DNA of 55,410 nt from Gammaproteobacteria bacterium. GTDB lineage: Bacteria > Pseudomonadota > Gammaproteobacteria > SZUA-152. A program made the position numbers and the translations under genes. The DNA lies in assembly GCA_029882975.1 (NCBI GenBank), contig JAOUJW010000032.1:1-55410 (forward strand), given 5' to 3'. Numbering within the stretch: the stretch's first letter is position 1; every line of letters starts with the position of its first letter. The notes beneath the pieces are model-generated. The model was not told the DNA's origin and ran no database searches. It was given only the letters and a program-made list of their open reading frames with translations. Positions 6,163 to 15,737 of the stretch are shown here, one piece after another.

Positions 6163-6885
6163 TTAAACCATAGCACCGTTAATGTTAATAATTTGCCCGG
6201 AAATATACGCGGCTTGATCTGACGCCAGAAAACTCACTAAAGCGGCCACTTCTTCCGGTTTGCCGGCACGTTTCATGGGCACCATAGCCTTAATGGTTTT
6301 GGCATCAAATACCCCTTCGGTCATTTCCGTTTCTATAATACCAGGGGCAACGCAGTTAACAGTGACGCCTCGGGAAGCCAGTTCTTTGGCCAGGGTCTTG
6401 GTGGCACCATGCAGTCCTGCCTTAGCCGCCGCGTAATTGGCTTGACCTCGATTGCCAGTGATACCTGCAATGGAGGAGCTGTTAATAATTCGCCCCCAAC
6501 GAGTTGCCATCATCGGCAGTAACAGGGGTTGCGTAACATTGAAAAACCCGTTGAGTGAAACTTGCAGTACTTTGTCCCATTGTTCGGTGCTCATGCCGGC
6601 CATGGGGGCATCACTATGGATTCCGGCGTTATTGACCAGAATCTGGATCGGATTTTTTTCCGCCAGTTCGGTCAAGAGGCACCGGGTTTGTTCCGCATCG
6701 GTAACATCAAAGACAATGCTTTGTGCCTGGCCGCCTTCGGCTTCGATAGCCTGCACCAATTGCTCAGCTTTATCTTTGTTCTGGTTGGCATGAACGTAAA
6801 CTTGATGGCCATCTTGGGCCAGGCGCCTGCAGATTTCCGCGCCGATTCCGCCGCTGCCTCCCGTTACCAATGCAACCTTACTCAC
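6163..6885 (-). CDS. 3-ketoacyl-ACP reductase (FabG-like), aryl polyene cluster
   Basis: 240 residues, a short-chain dehydrogenase. It has the NADPH-binding GGSGGIG at 9-15, NNAG around 85, and the catalytic Ser with Y-x-x-x-K (NYAAAKAG). The length is normal for FabG. It would reduce the 3-keto group after each condensation in polyene chain building. The stop of the upstream dehydratase gene is only 3 bp away, so the genes are co-transcribed. The primary fabG of fatty acid synthesis normally lies with fabD and acpP, and this copy lies with polyene genes, so pathway-specific use is inferred. Confidence 0.92.
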   Translation of the reverse strand: MSKVALVTGGSGGIGAEICRRLAQDGHQVYVHANQNKDKAEQLVQAIEAEGGQAQSIVFDVTDAEQTRCLLTELAEKNPIQILVNNAGIHSDAPMAGMSTEQWDKVLQVSLNGFFNVTQPLLLPMMATRWGRIINSSSIAGITGNRGQANYAAAKAGLHGATKTLAKELASRGVTVNCVAPGIIETEMTEGVFDAKTIKAMVPMKRAGKPEEVAALVSFLASDQAAYISGQIININGAMV

Positions 6886-6888
6886 GGC

Positions 6889-7335
6889 TTAGCCTTGGGT
6901 AATGACGGTGGCACGAGCGGAACTGATTACGCGGTCTCCGGCCATGATTTTGAACACATACATAAGATTACCATCGCCGGCCATGAGCTGTTTAGCGGAA
7001 ATCACCAGGGTTTCTTCCACGTCATCAATACGGGGGACTAACAATTCTACGTCACGCAATGCCGCCAAATAACCGGGCTTAATAGATTGGCCATATTGTT
7101 TGGCTAATAGGCCGCCGTGTACTGCCATCGCTTGGGCCCCATACTCCATAGTATGGACGCTGGACAATTGATTGTTTCGTCGTAGAGGATTGTCCTGTGA
7201 TTGGTGTGAACGGCTGATACAAGAGATGCTATCGTCGGTCCAATCCCTAACACCGTCCAACAAACACATGATGCCGGAATGAGGAATCAAATCACACAGC
7301 TCATCCCGTGTTACCTTGATGGCCGGTCCTGTCAT
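6889..7335 (-). CDS. ApeP-like 3-hydroxyacyl-ACP dehydratase
   Basis: 148 residues, hot-dog fold of the COG4706/ApeP type. The N-terminus ELCDLIPHSGIMCLLDGV contains the conserved PHxGxMxLLD motif, whose His is the expected catalytic residue. The mid region MEYGAQAMAVHGGL matches the family helix. Known ApeP proteins act with ApeI as a dehydratase pair that makes trans double bonds in aryl polyenes, and an ApeI-like partner is present at 13393. The start overlaps the stop of the preceding ketosynthase-like gene by 4 bp. Confidence 0.85.
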   Translation of the reverse strand: MTGPAIKVTRDELCDLIPHSGIMCLLDGVRDWTDDSISCISRSHQSQDNPLRRNNQLSSVHTMEYGAQAMAVHGGLLAKQYGQSIKPGYLAALRDVELLVPRIDDVEETLVISAKQLMAGDGNLMYVFKIMAGDRVISSARATVITQG

Positions 7336-8117
7336 GATAAGGTCACCATTAATGAATTTCCTCCTACATAAGGCAGTACAGCGGTTTGTTTTGAGGTGCA
7401 GATGGCTTCCAGCAAGCTTAACGCGTGTCCGCTGGGGTTGCTTTGACGCAGGGGTTCCAGCGCTGCATTGTCCAGCGAGGAAGGAGTCGCGGTCTGATTC
7501 AATTGCAGCGATATGATCGCCTCGTTCTCACCGTCAGTCTCATGGCTGATCAACAAGGCGCATGCCAGAGGCTCGGTTACGGGAACAAAGGGTTGCAATG
7601 ATTCGGGTGCAGGGTAATCGTAGCTGATCATCAAAACGGGTTTGTGCTCTGTCACTGCGATGGTGGTTGCCTCCAGTAAGCCGGATGCAAACGACGCTGT
7701 ACCGGCTGACAAACTGGTGGAAGATTCCCGGCATTCGGTGGCAATGGCCCAATATCCTGCCGGTGCGTTATGTACGGAGTTGTGAAATTGTGTGGGTGAT
7801 ACCGGTTGGTCCGGTAGTGTCAAAGCCGTGCAAATTTTATCAATAATATCGGTATCGCCTTCGGATGAAGCAAACACGGCACACAAAGAGTTTTGTGGAT
7901 AAGGGCAATCATCCAGAATTTGTTCGCCAACTTGTAAAGCCAATTTTATGAGATTCGTGGTACGCCGTCTTTCATTGGGGCGCAGCAGGTTGGGCACAAA
8001 TTTGTCCGGTGGTCTTTTTTCAAAGGTTTGCTCGCCGGTAAGGACTTGACGACACTGCCCCCAGTTGGTGAGGCCTGGAGCGATGATACCGATTTTTTTT
8101 ATAGAAGCTTTCAGCAT
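7332..8117 (-). CDS. Ketosynthase-like chain-length factor (ApeC type)
   Basis: 261 residues from ATG 8117 (MLKASIKKIGIIAPG); the frame extends to 8180 but that part would overlap the upstream gene. It has the N-terminal thiolase-fold half of a beta-ketoacyl synthase (NSVHNAPAGYWAIA, SAGTASFASGLLEA). The expected active-site Cys is absent, replaced in SAGTAS, and the protein is much shorter than the roughly 400 residues of a full ketosynthase. This is the usual form of the chain-length-factor partners in aryl polyene clusters, which pair with the active ketosynthase, here the gene immediately upstream. Confidence 0.82.
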   Translation of the reverse strand: MLKASIKKIGIIAPGLTNWGQCRQVLTGEQTFEKRPPDKFVPNLLRPNERRRTTNLIKLALQVGEQILDDCPYPQNSLCAVFASSEGDTDIIDKICTALTLPDQPVSPTQFHNSVHNAPAGYWAIATECRESSTSLSAGTASFASGLLEATTIAVTEHKPVLMISYDYPAPESLQPFVPVTEPLACALLISHETDGENEAIISLQLNQTATPSSLDNAALEPLRQSNPSGHALSLLEAICTSKQTAVLPYVGGNSLMVTLS

Positions 8118-8140
8118 AGTTTTACCTGTAACCTGGCACT

Positions 8141-9337
8141 TTAGCTGGAAATGCCGGCTTTGCCAAACAGCAAGCTGCAATTGCTGCCGCCAAACCCGAA
8201 AGAGTTACTCATCGTTATGTTTATTTTACCGGCTTTGTTGTCCAGCAGTACTTGTGCGGACAGGGCAGGGTCAATACTGGTGGTGTTTAAGGTGCCGGGC
8301 ATAAAATTATTTTCCATGGCCAGAAAGCAAAACACGGCTTCAGTGATCCCTGCGGCACCCAAGGTGTGGCCTGTCCAGCCTTTGCTGGAGCTACAGGGTG
8401 TAAATGTACCAAAAACCTGAACGACGGCGTGATCTTCCGCGCTGTCGTTGGATTGGGTGGCGGTGCCATGAAGGTTAATGTAGTCCACTTTATCTGCCTG
8501 CAATTCGGCTGTTTCCAATGCGCGCTGCATGGCCAGGGCCGCCCCCTCGCCCTGTGGGTGGGGCGTAGACATATGGTACGCGTCACTGCTTTCTCCGTAG
8601 CCCAGCAGCTCCAGTGCCTGCGCATTATCACCATTGGGTTTTTCCAGCAGGGCATAGCCGGCGGATTCTCCAATATTAATGCCGTTGCGTCCGCCGTCCC
8701 AGGGACGACACTTTTGCTGTGAAACCAGTTCCAAAGAGTTAAAGCCCAATAAGGTGGTTAAGCATAGGCTGTCTACACCACCGACAATGGCGGCGTCACA
8801 CAACCCGGCTTGTATATAACGGCTGGCGCTGGCGAAAACTTTGGCACTGGAAGAACAAGCCGTGGATATAACAACAGCAGGCCCTTGCAGTTGTAAATAT
8901 TGTTGAGTGAACCAGGCAACGGAAAACGTATTGTGGCTTTGTTGGTAATTAAAATCTTTCGGTAGGGCATTGGCTACCAAATCTCGATGCTTGTAAGCTC
9001 GCTCGGTTTGTTGAATACCGGAGGTGCTGGTACCCATAAACACGCCAATACGGTGTGCGCCATAGCGTTGACGCGCTGCCGCTATCGCTTCTGCAAAGCC
9101 ATCCGCCTGCATACCGGCAAGCGCTAGACGGTTATTGCGGCAATCAAATTGGGCTAGAGCGCCGTCCACGGGTTGCTCCAGGGCGACTTGGCCGATCCAG
9201 GTCTCCAAATGGCAGTCGCTGAAGTCGCAGCTGCTTAGGCCACTGCGTTTTTGTTGCAATGCGTCCAGATTGGCCTTCAAGCCGGTACCCAGCGAGTTCA
9301 CTGTGGTGTAGTGGGTGATTTTCAACACTTGATTCAT
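8141..9337 (-). CDS. Beta-ketoacyl-ACP synthase, FabF type (aryl polyene cluster)
   Basis: 398 residues. The active-site triad is visible: Cys in STACSSSAK, His in NLHGTATQSND and His in GHTLGAAG. The C-terminal SFGFGGSN glycine-rich motif is intact. It would catalyse the decarboxylative condensations extending an aryl starter with malonyl-ACP. Its probable dimer partner is the Cys-less chain-length factor encoded directly downstream. The gene is separated from the exporter gene upstream by about 105 bp, the longest gap in this part of the cluster, so an internal promoter is possible. Confidence 0.93.
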   Translation of the reverse strand: MNQVLKITHYTTVNSLGTGLKANLDALQQKRSGLSSCDFSDCHLETWIGQVALEQPVDGALAQFDCRNNRLALAGMQADGFAEAIAAARQRYGAHRIGVFMGTSTSGIQQTERAYKHRDLVANALPKDFNYQQSHNTFSVAWFTQQYLQLQGPAVVISTACSSSAKVFASASRYIQAGLCDAAIVGGVDSLCLTTLLGFNSLELVSQQKCRPWDGGRNGINIGESAGYALLEKPNGDNAQALELLGYGESSDAYHMSTPHPQGEGAALAMQRALETAELQADKVDYINLHGTATQSNDSAEDHAVVQVFGTFTPCSSSKGWTGHTLGAAGITEAVFCFLAMENNFMPGTLNTTSIDPALSAQVLLDNKAGKINITMSNSFGFGGSNCSLLFGKAGISS

Positions 9338-9442
9338 GCCGCTATAGCCGTTGTGTAAATGTCAGCAGATTTTAAACCGTTAAAACCATTCGTCAAATTC
9401 AATTTGCGCAATAGCCCTGTTATCCGCTCGGATTTAAGTTGG

Positions 9443-11845
9443 TTATTTGTTAAACAAGCGACGCGTTTGCGATAGGGACAGCGCAAATACAAAGCTCAGT
9501 AAAACACCTACAGACACGGTATGGCCCATGTCTTTGAGTACGGGAATGTGGGACAGGGATAAAAGGCCAAACACGGTAACCGTGGATATACAGCATACCG
9601 ACAGTGCGTGAAAGGTGCGTAATTTTTCCTGAATGTCGACTTCATTACGATTAAAAAACAAACCATAGTCTATACCAATTCCAAATACCAGCAGTACCGC
9701 CACCAGATTAAACAGGGACAGAGGCATATCGAGAGCAATCAACAGCGCCATGACACAAACAATGGCAGCGCCTACCGGTAACGTGGCGGCGACCAGATAA
9801 TCCCAGGAACGCAATCCCAACCATAGTACCACGATGATGGCCAAAATGGCCCATTGCATTCGTGACAGAGTTTCTTGGCGAAAACTGCTGACCAGGATAT
9901 TGCTGGTTTGTTTTAAGTTGAGATAATAAACCCCATCCAGATCTTGTTGTTGGAACCACTCGGTGAGTTTCTGCGGCTGTCGGGCATCGTACAGTATCAC
10001 CACAGCCGTCCAGTGATCCGAGCGTTGAAACAGCAGGGAGCTGAGTTTTAAACCCAAGGCACTGTTTTGCAGATGTTCCAGCGTTAGGGCGGGTAGTGTT
10101 TTGCTGTCGACAACGGATTGCACAAAGGGCTCAAACTGGCCGTCTCGAAACGGCATGCCTTGAACGGCGGCAGTGAGCTGTTGTCGCAGCATAAGTTCGT
10201 CGGGCAATAATGCCTGACGTTGAGTTTGGGTTTTTACGCTGGGAAGGTAATGGCTGGCCATATCAACAGAGGCTACGATGCCGGCCGTTTTCAATTCCCG
10301 CAATTTTTGGTCTAATTGTTCCGATTTTTGCAGCACCGTCTCAGCGCTGGTATCACTGATTAAGACCATATGGTGTACATCCGGCGCGCCCAGTTCCGCG
10401 CGCAGTTGTTTATCCAATTGCAGTTTATCTTTCGGCAAGGGGCTTAGCGCGGATAGATCATTTTGCCATATCGTTTTATCAGTCAATGTAATATATCCGC
10501 AGGCAGTAATTGCCAAAATGATCATACCCAAGGTGGTTTTAAATCCCGGCTGTAACATCCGAGCGAAAATCCCGTCCGGAGCAAGAACACCATTTGTCTG
10601 TTGTGCGGTTTTCGGTACGTAATAGGCGGGAAGCACCGCCGGGACTACCCAGCGGGTAATGGCCGCTGCAGCTAACAGCCCAATAATGGCAAACCACGAC
10701 AATTGCGCCAAGCCGCTGAAATGGGTAAAGGCCATGGCTAAATAGCCCGTTGCGGTAGTGACCACACCCAAGCGCAAGGTGGGCCAGATGCGTCCAATGT
10801 TGTAAGTAACACTGCGCGGTGGCTTTAAGTGGCTGAACGCATGGATAGGGTAATCAATGGCTACCCCCAGTATGGTCACGCCAAATGCGAGGGTGACTCC
10901 ATGGATCTGCCCAAAGGCAAGGATCACTCCCGCTGTGCCGAAAAGTATGCCGGAGACCAGCGGTAATGCGCTGATTAAAGTTAGGCTCACGGAGCGGTAA
11001 GCCAGTAGTAAAATCAAAATGACGGCGATGCCGGCTGCTGCGCTTAGTAAAGTGATTTCTTTTTCTATTTTTTTGCGTGATTGAGTGGCAAAAACGCTGC
11101 TTCCGCTGAGGGTCAGGGTGTAGTTTTGCGCTGGAGTCCCTTGGTCGAGGGACTGAAAAATTTTCCCAATAGCGGTAATATTGCGCTCCTGCGCATCCAA
11201 ATCAAACCCTGGTGCCTGTGTCTGTAACATCAACAATGCTTTGCGGTTATCGCCGGAAAACCATACGCCATATTGGGTGTTGGTGTTTTGTTGCGGTTGC
11301 AGGCTGTCTACAATAGTGCCCAGTTCATTAGTGGGGTCCTTGGTGAAAGTGCGCTTGTTCATCATGCCCATGGGGGAACTCAATTCCAGCAAGCGCCGCT
11401 CTAACAGGGCGCGCAATGAGGGGGTCTGAAAGCGTTCTTGATTTATCTGGTGGCTGAGCAAATAGCGGTATTGAAACAACAGTCGCTGGTCTTGTTTGTC
11501 CTGTTTCGCCGGCATGCCATTATCCACCCGGTTGAATCGTTCACTCTGTTTCAGTTGTTTGGCAAACTCGCGACTCAGTTGTGCCAATGTTTGGATGGTT
11601 TGTTGAGTGACTGGGGAGTGAGGGTCTTTGGCTTCAATGGCGAGTAGCAGCAGGCGCGAAGCGGCACCTTGGTTTAATTCTTCCAGTAATAGTTTTTCCG
11701 CAGGCGTTTTGGCGTCTGGCATAAACTGCGCCATATCCGTGCTCATATGGGCGCGGGTAAACAATACCCACAGGCTAATGGCAATGGCGATAAGCCAGAG
11801 GGCTATGGGGATGTAGCGGTGCTGACGGGGCTCGGTACCGGTCAC
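9443..11845 (-). CDS. MMPL/RND-family exporter of the aryl polyene cluster
   Basis: 800 residues. The layout is that of an RND/MMPL transporter: one N-terminal membrane helix, a large periplasmic domain, a bundle of five to six helices (from about 270: AGIAVILILLLAYRS...), then the same pattern repeated in the second half (WAILAIIVVLWLGLRSWDYL...). The helix GVTILGVAIDYPIHAF and its counterpart FGIGIDYGLFF carry the conserved Asp-Tyr pairs expected of proton-coupled members. It would move the polyene lipid or a precursor out of the inner membrane. The LolA-like gene 7 bp upstream supports a joint role in transport to the outer membrane. Confidence 0.92.
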   Translation of the reverse strand: MTGTEPRQHRYIPIALWLIAIAISLWVLFTRAHMSTDMAQFMPDAKTPAEKLLLEELNQGAASRLLLLAIEAKDPHSPVTQQTIQTLAQLSREFAKQLKQSERFNRVDNGMPAKQDKQDQRLLFQYRYLLSHQINQERFQTPSLRALLERRLLELSSPMGMMNKRTFTKDPTNELGTIVDSLQPQQNTNTQYGVWFSGDNRKALLMLQTQAPGFDLDAQERNITAIGKIFQSLDQGTPAQNYTLTLSGSSVFATQSRKKIEKEITLLSAAAGIAVILILLLAYRSVSLTLISALPLVSGILFGTAGVILAFGQIHGVTLAFGVTILGVAIDYPIHAFSHLKPPRSVTYNIGRIWPTLRLGVVTTATGYLAMAFTHFSGLAQLSWFAIIGLLAAAAITRWVVPAVLPAYYVPKTAQQTNGVLAPDGIFARMLQPGFKTTLGMIILAITACGYITLTDKTIWQNDLSALSPLPKDKLQLDKQLRAELGAPDVHHMVLISDTSAETVLQKSEQLDQKLRELKTAGIVASVDMASHYLPSVKTQTQRQALLPDELMLRQQLTAAVQGMPFRDGQFEPFVQSVVDSKTLPALTLEHLQNSALGLKLSSLLFQRSDHWTAVVILYDARQPQKLTEWFQQQDLDGVYYLNLKQTSNILVSSFRQETLSRMQWAILAIIVVLWLGLRSWDYLVAATLPVGAAIVCVMALLIALDMPLSLFNLVAVLLVFGIGIDYGLFFNRNEVDIQEKLRTFHALSVCCISTVTVFGLLSLSHIPVLKDMGHTVSVGVLLSFVFALSLSQTRRLFNK

Positions 11846-11852
11846 TGGCGGC

Positions 11853-12488
11853 TCAAAGCGTCATGCCGTGATCACTGACCGTCATGATACTGCGGTCACC
11901 GCCGGCCTCCAGCGTTTCTACGCGATGCAGTTGGGTGCCACTGCCGTGCAAAGTCATGGCATCCACATAAGTCAGCATTTCTTCATCCAATGGATTCAGT
12001 TTCAAGGTCCAGGCCTTGCGGTTGCCGGAAAGGGATGCCTGATAGAAGTTTTTCAGGGTTTTAATATTACCCGATAGCGTTGAGCGCATGGCTTCCACCA
12101 GCGCATGTATCGGGGGGAATTGGTACAGCACCAGACGACGCTCCTTTTGACCTTCGGTTTTCAGGCGCAGGTTGTCTTTTTCCACAATGAAGTAACCCGG
12201 AAGCGGTTTTTCGCTGCGCCGTTCAATATAGTCCGGCGCCTTGTAAACCAGTTTGCCGGAGGATACCAGGGGTTTCGTGGTGATGGAGCGATGTTCGACC
12301 AACTCATAACGGGCACTGGAGGACTTCACTTGGGCCATCGCCTCCATTAAGGTTTCCAGATTCCAAGCCGATGCTTCCGGCTCTGCGCTGGATGGCGTAG
12401 AGCTGTACAGACAAGCCACAAGGACTGTTGTGGCGAATATCCATACCTTATGGTGTTTCGTTGACTTTATTGGTGTTCCAATAATCAT
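11853..12488 (-). CDS. LolA-like outer-membrane lipoprotein carrier homologue
   Basis: About 211 residues from ATG 12488. This start gives a signal peptide (KHHKVWIFATTVLVACLYSSTPSSAEPEA); the frame is open to 12599 but the extra part has no signal. The mature domain matches the LolA fold: an N-terminal helix (WNLETLMEAMAQVKSSSARYELVEHR), then strands including YIERRSEKPLPGYFIVE and a C-terminal sheet. Periplasmic LolA-like proteins are standard members of aryl polyene clusters. With the start at 12488 the gene overlaps the acyltransferase gene by about 41 bp. Confidence 0.85.
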   Translation of the reverse strand: MIIGTPIKSTKHHKVWIFATTVLVACLYSSTPSSAEPEASAWNLETLMEAMAQVKSSSARYELVEHRSITTKPLVSSGKLVYKAPDYIERRSEKPLPGYFIVEKDNLRLKTEGQKERRLVLYQFPPIHALVEAMRSTLSGNIKTLKNFYQASLSGNRKAWTLKLNPLDEEMLTYVDAMTLHGSGTQLHRVETLEAGGDRSIMTVSDHGMTL

Positions 12489-13359
12489 AATAATTAAACC
12501 AATTGTAAGGCGCCATACGGGTATAGTGTTCCAGCCGTTTGGCATACAGCTGAACCCAACGCTGGATATCTTCATCTCGGGTTTTTCGGGAAACGTCAAC
12601 CGATTCAGTCAACAGTTCGAAGTGCACATCGTAGCGGTTACCGCCACGATACAAACCGAATATTAGCACTACCGGGACGTTTAAAATAGAAGCCATCAAC
12701 AAGGGGCCGGTGGGAAATAAAGTGGGTTTCCCCATGAATTGGCATTCCACGGTTTTGTCATCGTTGCTGACTCGGTCACCGAGTATGCCCAACATACCAC
12801 CGGTGTTGAGAAACTCGTGGGCGGCCAAGCCGGCGCTAAATGTGCCCAGCGGGATAACGGTTTTGGCGATGTCCGGGTTCAACGTGTCCAACAACTTAGT
12901 GATGGTGGCGTTTTGCTCCACCCGCATGAAAACTTTTAAGGGGATATTTTTCTCTTTCAAAGCAACAGCACGCAACACCTCGAAACTTCCCAGGTGCGAA
13001 CCTAATAAGATACAACCCTTACCCTCGGCCAAGGTGTTGAGCAGCAGATCAAGATTTTCGATCTTGGTCTTAAACAAATCAAAGCGCCCGCACAGGAAAT
13101 ACACTCGATCCAAAATAGTGGAGGCAAAACAGTGAAAATGCCTGGCGACTGTCAATAAGCTGGGTGGATGCTGCAAAACTAAAGTGAAAAACTGGAATGA
13201 TGCCCGGCGCGCTTTGCTAACCGCCAGCAGAAAGTACAGGGTAATGGGATACAAAAAAACCCGAGTCGGAGTCCGGCCGATGTGCAGCGCTACCCACAGG
13301 ATCAACTTTACCAATAAGGGAGACCCTCGTTCGGGGGATTTTTTCCATTCGCTGCCCAT
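12448..13359 (-). CDS. Lipid A-type (LpxL/HtrB-like) acyltransferase
   Basis: 303 residues. The acyltransferase motif H-x4-E is visible in LLGSHLGSFEVL near 120, and a GDRVSNDDKTVECQFMGKP segment near 195 matches the second conserved block (GDR...F.G...P) of the LABLAT family. An N-terminal hydrophobic segment probably anchors it to the inner membrane. In aryl polyene clusters such enzymes are thought to acylate the lipid anchor. In some clusters this activity is fused to a GT2 domain; here it stands alone. Confidence 0.9.
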   Translation of the reverse strand: MGSEWKKSPERGSPLLVKLILWVALHIGRTPTRVFLYPITLYFLLAVSKARRASFQFFTLVLQHPPSLLTVARHFHCFASTILDRVYFLCGRFDLFKTKIENLDLLLNTLAEGKGCILLGSHLGSFEVLRAVALKEKNIPLKVFMRVEQNATITKLLDTLNPDIAKTVIPLGTFSAGLAAHEFLNTGGMLGILGDRVSNDDKTVECQFMGKPTLFPTGPLLMASILNVPVVLIFGLYRGGNRYDVHFELLTESVDVSRKTRDEDIQRWVQLYAKRLEHYTRMAPYNWFNYYDYWNTNKVNETP

Positions 13360-13392
13360 ATGTTTTACCTCTTGCTGCGCGTATTTACTGCT

Positions 13393-13707
13393 CTACACCT
13401 CCGGGTGGTCCAATTTTAACTGGCCGGTAGCAAAAGCGGATTCGGAATTACTTTTTTTGTAGCAATTAAATTTTGCCCGACGGCTACCCATTTCCGTAAA
13501 TTGAATACTAAAGGGTTCGTCCGGTAAAAGTGGGGTCAAAAACTTCACCGCCGCGAATCCTCCCACTTGTGCCTCCGGTTTCCATGCCAGCGCCGCGTTG
13601 ATGACTTCATCCAGGACCACTACGCCCGGCACAATAGGATTGCCGGGAAAGTGGCCCTCCAGGCTGGGGTGGGAGTTTGGAATTACGCTGTCAGCTTCAA
13701 AGCTCAT
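13393..13707 (-). CDS. ApeI-like dehydratase (hot-dog fold, FabZ-like)
   Basis: 104 residues. The signature HPSLEGHFPGNPIVPGVVVLDEV at about 13-35 is the FabZ/ApeI-type active-site region, with the His of GHFPG as expected catalyst. It is shorter than FabZ (about 150) but normal for ApeI-like proteins. It would pair with the ApeP-like protein (6889) to dehydrate 3-hydroxyacyl-ACP intermediates. It lies 17 bp downstream of the AMP-ligase gene and 33 bp upstream of the acyltransferase gene. Confidence 0.86.
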   Translation of the reverse strand: MSFEADSVIPNSHPSLEGHFPGNPIVPGVVVLDEVINAALAWKPEAQVGGFAAVKFLTPLLPDEPFSIQFTEMGSRRAKFNCYKKSNSESAFATGQLKLDHPEV

Positions 13708-13723
13708 AGTTTTCCCTTTATTG

Positions 13724-15085
13724 TCATGTGGCCGAATGAGCCGTGCTGCCTACCCTCAGTTGGTCCAATAAGCTTAGTAGGTTTTTACGCGGCAGTTTAC
13801 CGGTTTTCTCTCGGGGCAATTGCTCTACTTTGTAAATGGGACGAGGTAAAAAAGCTCCGTCCACGTGTAAGCGCAGTGCATCCAGAATTTGTTTCTCCTG
13901 CAATGCCGGAGCAACGACAAAGGCCACCAAGCGGGTTAGTGTGTCGGTTTCCGCGCAGTCCGGTAGAAACAACACACCGTCCTCAATGCCTTCAATGGCC
14001 AGCAATTTGTGATTCAAGTCAGCCAGGGACGCGCGCTTACCGGCAATATTAAGCATATCAGATTTGCGTCCCGCGAGCTCAAAACGATTTTCATCGTGAC
14101 AAATTACAATATCGCCCAATACCACAGCCTGATCCAGGTAAGGTGCAGTGGCTATGCTGTCGCCGTCCTGGTTAGAGATACGTAAGGTGTCGAATAACTT
14201 CCAGATATTGCCTTCTACGGTGCGGCGTGAAGCCATAGAGCCGCATTCGGTGCAGCCATAGATTTCCTTAACCGGGGCGCCAAAAACCTGCTCGGCTTTT
14301 AGCGCCAGTTCCTGAGGTAGCGGTGCGGTTGCGGAAATAATGAATTCAGGAGCGGGCCAGGACAAGCCGGATTCCACGCAGACACGTAAATGGGTGGGCG
14401 TTGTAATGAGGACCTTGGGGCCGTCCTGGTTTAGCAGGGCATTGCGAATGTCTTGCGGATAAAAGGGACGTCCCGCAAATACGCAGGAACCGGAAACCAG
14501 TGGAAGCATTATCGAGGTTTCCAGGCCATACATGTGTTGTGGCGGTACAGTGGCGATAAGCGTAAGTGGGTGTAATGTTTGAATACCAAAACTTTGCTGA
14601 ATCAGCCGGGTCACTCGTACCAGTTGGCCCCAGGTTTTAGCATTGGGGGTGGATTGACCGGTACTGCCCGAGGTAAACGCAATGCAGGCTAGGTGGTCCG
14701 AGGCGATATGAGGGACTTCAGCGCCGTCGGTTATTGTAAGGTTTTGGGGCAACTGCAGAAAAAATTCCGGCAGCTCAATACCGTCAATGCGGTGGTCCGT
14801 CAAACAATAGCTGTTCGGATATTGCTGCGCCACATCCAAAATTGTTTTTTGGGCGTGGCTGGCGGGTAATAAATTGGTTTGCCCTTTCACCAAGGCGGCG
14901 GTAAATGCCACCAAAAAATGGTAACGATTTTCACACAGGTTGATGGCGTAGCTGTGGTCAGGCAGGGCCTGGGCTACATGGTACACATCCGCTAAAAAAT
15001 GATCTCGGCTGATGTCTGTATTGCCAAATCGGGCGACCGTTTGTGCGGCAGTGTGGGAAAGTAGCGGAAAGTCTGAATTATCCAT
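13724..15085 (-). CDS. AMP-dependent acyl/aryl ligase (adenylate-forming enzyme, APE type)
   Basis: 453 residues, class I adenylate-forming fold. The P-loop-like motif TSGSTGQSTPNAKTW lies around 140, EIYGCTECG (the A5-type motif) near 270, the hinge Asp region ELAGRKSDMLNIAGKRAS near 345, and the C-terminal catalytic Lys in PREKTGKLPRK. It is shorter than typical 500-residue ligases, as is usual for the aryl polyene ligases. The expected role is to activate an aromatic starter acid (4-hydroxybenzoate in the E. coli pathway) and load it onto the ACP. No gene making the starter acid is present in the window. Confidence 0.9.
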   Translation of the reverse strand: MDNSDFPLLSHTAAQTVARFGNTDISRDHFLADVYHVAQALPDHSYAINLCENRYHFLVAFTAALVKGQTNLLPASHAQKTILDVAQQYPNSYCLTDHRIDGIELPEFFLQLPQNLTITDGAEVPHIASDHLACIAFTSGSTGQSTPNAKTWGQLVRVTRLIQQSFGIQTLHPLTLIATVPPQHMYGLETSIMLPLVSGSCVFAGRPFYPQDIRNALLNQDGPKVLITTPTHLRVCVESGLSWPAPEFIISATAPLPQELALKAEQVFGAPVKEIYGCTECGSMASRRTVEGNIWKLFDTLRISNQDGDSIATAPYLDQAVVLGDIVICHDENRFELAGRKSDMLNIAGKRASLADLNHKLLAIEGIEDGVLFLPDCAETDTLTRLVAFVVAPALQEKQILDALRLHVDGAFLPRPIYKVEQLPREKTGKLPRKNLLSLLDQLRVGSTAHSAT

Positions 15086-15088
15086 CGC

Positions 15089-15712
15089 CTAGCTTTTATA
15101 CAGGCTGGAAAAGTCGGTTTGTTTCAACATACGCAAAAATCCCATAAAGCCGGGAAACTTAATATGTTTAAAACGCCAGATTCGGACTATATGATCACCG
15201 GCCATCAGACCCAATACAAACAAATAATTAATACCGTTAGTGTATAGAGACCAGGTGTCTAAAGACGCGAAAAAAGCCAAACACAGGCTCTCCACTGTTA
15301 GAAAAGCAAACAACAGCACCCAGGCCACGGTTAAATGATAGGTGTAACGCTGTAAAGCCGGATCCAGTGTTCCACCGTGGTAGAGTAAAGCGATATGAGT
15401 GATCAGGGGGGTGCGATTGGGTGTCAGGGTGCGCCCAAAAATAAACAGAAAGCCCAGGCTTGCGAAAACCGGTGGGAAGAATAAGATGGCGAATTCATAG
15501 TGCTGCATAAGTTTAAACAGCAATATGCCGGAAACCGCAAAGCCTGCTACTGAAGCCAACCCGTTTCGGGTTAATTTCTTGCCTTTTTGCTTTTCACCAA
15601 ACACTGAAGCGGCAATGAGGAACAGCAAAACCATGGCGGGCCAAGGGTTTTGGTGCAAGACGCTGTAATGAGTGACAAATGGATAGGCTGCTATCAATAA
15701 AACCGTACGCAT
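15089..15712 (-). CDS. COG4648-type integral membrane protein of the aryl polyene cluster
   Basis: 207 residues with about five or six membrane segments, including an N-terminal one (TVLLIAAYPFVTHYSV) and a clear pair at LTVAWVLLFAFLTVESLCLAFFASL and YTNGINYLFVLGLMAGDHIVRIWRF. The family (COG4648) has no known chemistry, but it is a near-constant member of aryl polyene clusters between the ACP and ligase genes, exactly its place here (3 bp from the ligase start). An inner-membrane assembly role is inferred. Confidence 0.8.
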   Translation of the reverse strand: MRTVLLIAAYPFVTHYSVLHQNPWPAMVLLFLIAASVFGEKQKGKKLTRNGLASVAGFAVSGILLFKLMQHYEFAILFFPPVFASLGFLFIFGRTLTPNRTPLITHIALLYHGGTLDPALQRYTYHLTVAWVLLFAFLTVESLCLAFFASLDTWSLYTNGINYLFVLGLMAGDHIVRIWRFKHIKFPGFMGFLRMLKQTDFSSLYKS

Positions 15713-15737
15713 GATGCTGGATTCTGTTGTGATTAGG